Source of the DNA: Lactobacillus gasseri ATCC 33323 = JCM 1131
GTDB lineage: Bacteria > Bacillota > Bacilli > Lactobacillales > Lactobacillaceae
DNA: 64,000 bases
Direction: 5' to 3'
NCBI RefSeq assembly: GCF_000014425.1
Contig: NC_008530.1
Location: 806,001-870,000 of the forward strand
The translations under genes were made by a program, and so were the position numbers. A model generated the notes under the pieces. That model was not told the DNA's origin. It did not search any database and saw nothing but the letters and a program-made list of their open reading frames with translations. Shown one piece after another: positions 63,959 to 64,000 of this stretch. Position 1 is the stretch's first letter, and the number at the start of each line of letters is the position of its first letter.

Positions 63959-64000
63959 TTAAAGTTTATTGTACTTACTCTTGTCTTTGTAACTCTTAGC
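63959..64000 (-). CDS. C-terminal end of a gene entering from the right (partial)
   Basis: On the minus strand the frame stays open from the window edge to TAA (63961-63959), reading AKSYKDKSKYNKL. It is followed 20 bp later by the shared palindromic terminator, so it is very probably the end of a real gene. The basic tail gives no family clue. Confidence 0.5.
   Translation of the reverse strand, partial: AKSYKDKSKYNKL

Overview
The window is AT-rich, low-GC Gram-positive DNA that looks like a chromosome of the Lactobacillus acidophilus / gasseri-johnsonii group. Supporting signs are the dnaK-dnaJ-lepA order, T-box leaders on a methionine ABC operon and on hisS-aspS, a class A sortase with an LPxT-type surface protein, cre-like sites, lactobacillus-like protein sequences, and a relic CRISPR repeat closely resembling the type I-E repeat family I recall from lactobacilli. 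Almost all of it is ordinary core chromosome. I see no prophage, insertion sequence or plasmid module. Layout: 1-11 kb holds the end of dnaK, then dnaJ, lepA, a sortase, recJ, apt, an APC permease and a cardiolipin synthase-like gene. 11-20 kb holds thyA-folA, a maltose-type MFS transporter with a well-formed control region, a proton-pumping P-type ATPase split in two by a 5-bp tandem duplication, a divergent LysR regulator, an unlisted 31-codon gene, tRNA-Ser(CGA), a PAP2 phosphatase and eno. 20-31 kb holds a SemiSWEET, an ABC-F protein, an XRE regulator next to a secreted nuclease and a membrane-anchored partner protein, the methionine-T-box metQNI operon, and a fumarase / fumarate reductase / malate-type dehydrogenase group. 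That group would form a reductive branch from oxaloacetate to succinate. 31-46 kb holds ThrE-type export, asparaginase, a CtpE-like ATPase, a GT-C-like membrane protein, YbaK, prmA, rel, dtd and hisS-aspS. 46-53 kb is the most accessory part: an orphan minimal type I-E CRISPR relic, an Ig-like/coiled-coil membrane protein, a NUDIX hydrolase, a Ser-rich lipoprotein, two small DUF1828-like proteins, a surface protein with an unusual sorting motif, a permease and an NmrA-like oxidoreductase behind a perfect operator palindrome. 53-64 kb holds iunH-dedA, uvrC, an obg-led operon (obg, OatA-like acyltransferase, rnz, SDR, LapA), rpmF, a cytoplasmic 5'-nucleotidase family protein, and the last 13 codons of a gene entering from the right. 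Genes are tightly packed and most units end in a clear U-tailed hairpin, often shared by convergent genes. The strongest non-routine signals are the split ATPase, the CRISPR relic, the 31-aa basic microprotein, the reductive C4 branch, the overlapping Asp/His specifier in the hisS-aspS T-box, and the nuclease/partner pair. I could not run any search. Family names rest on motifs and on memory of the families.
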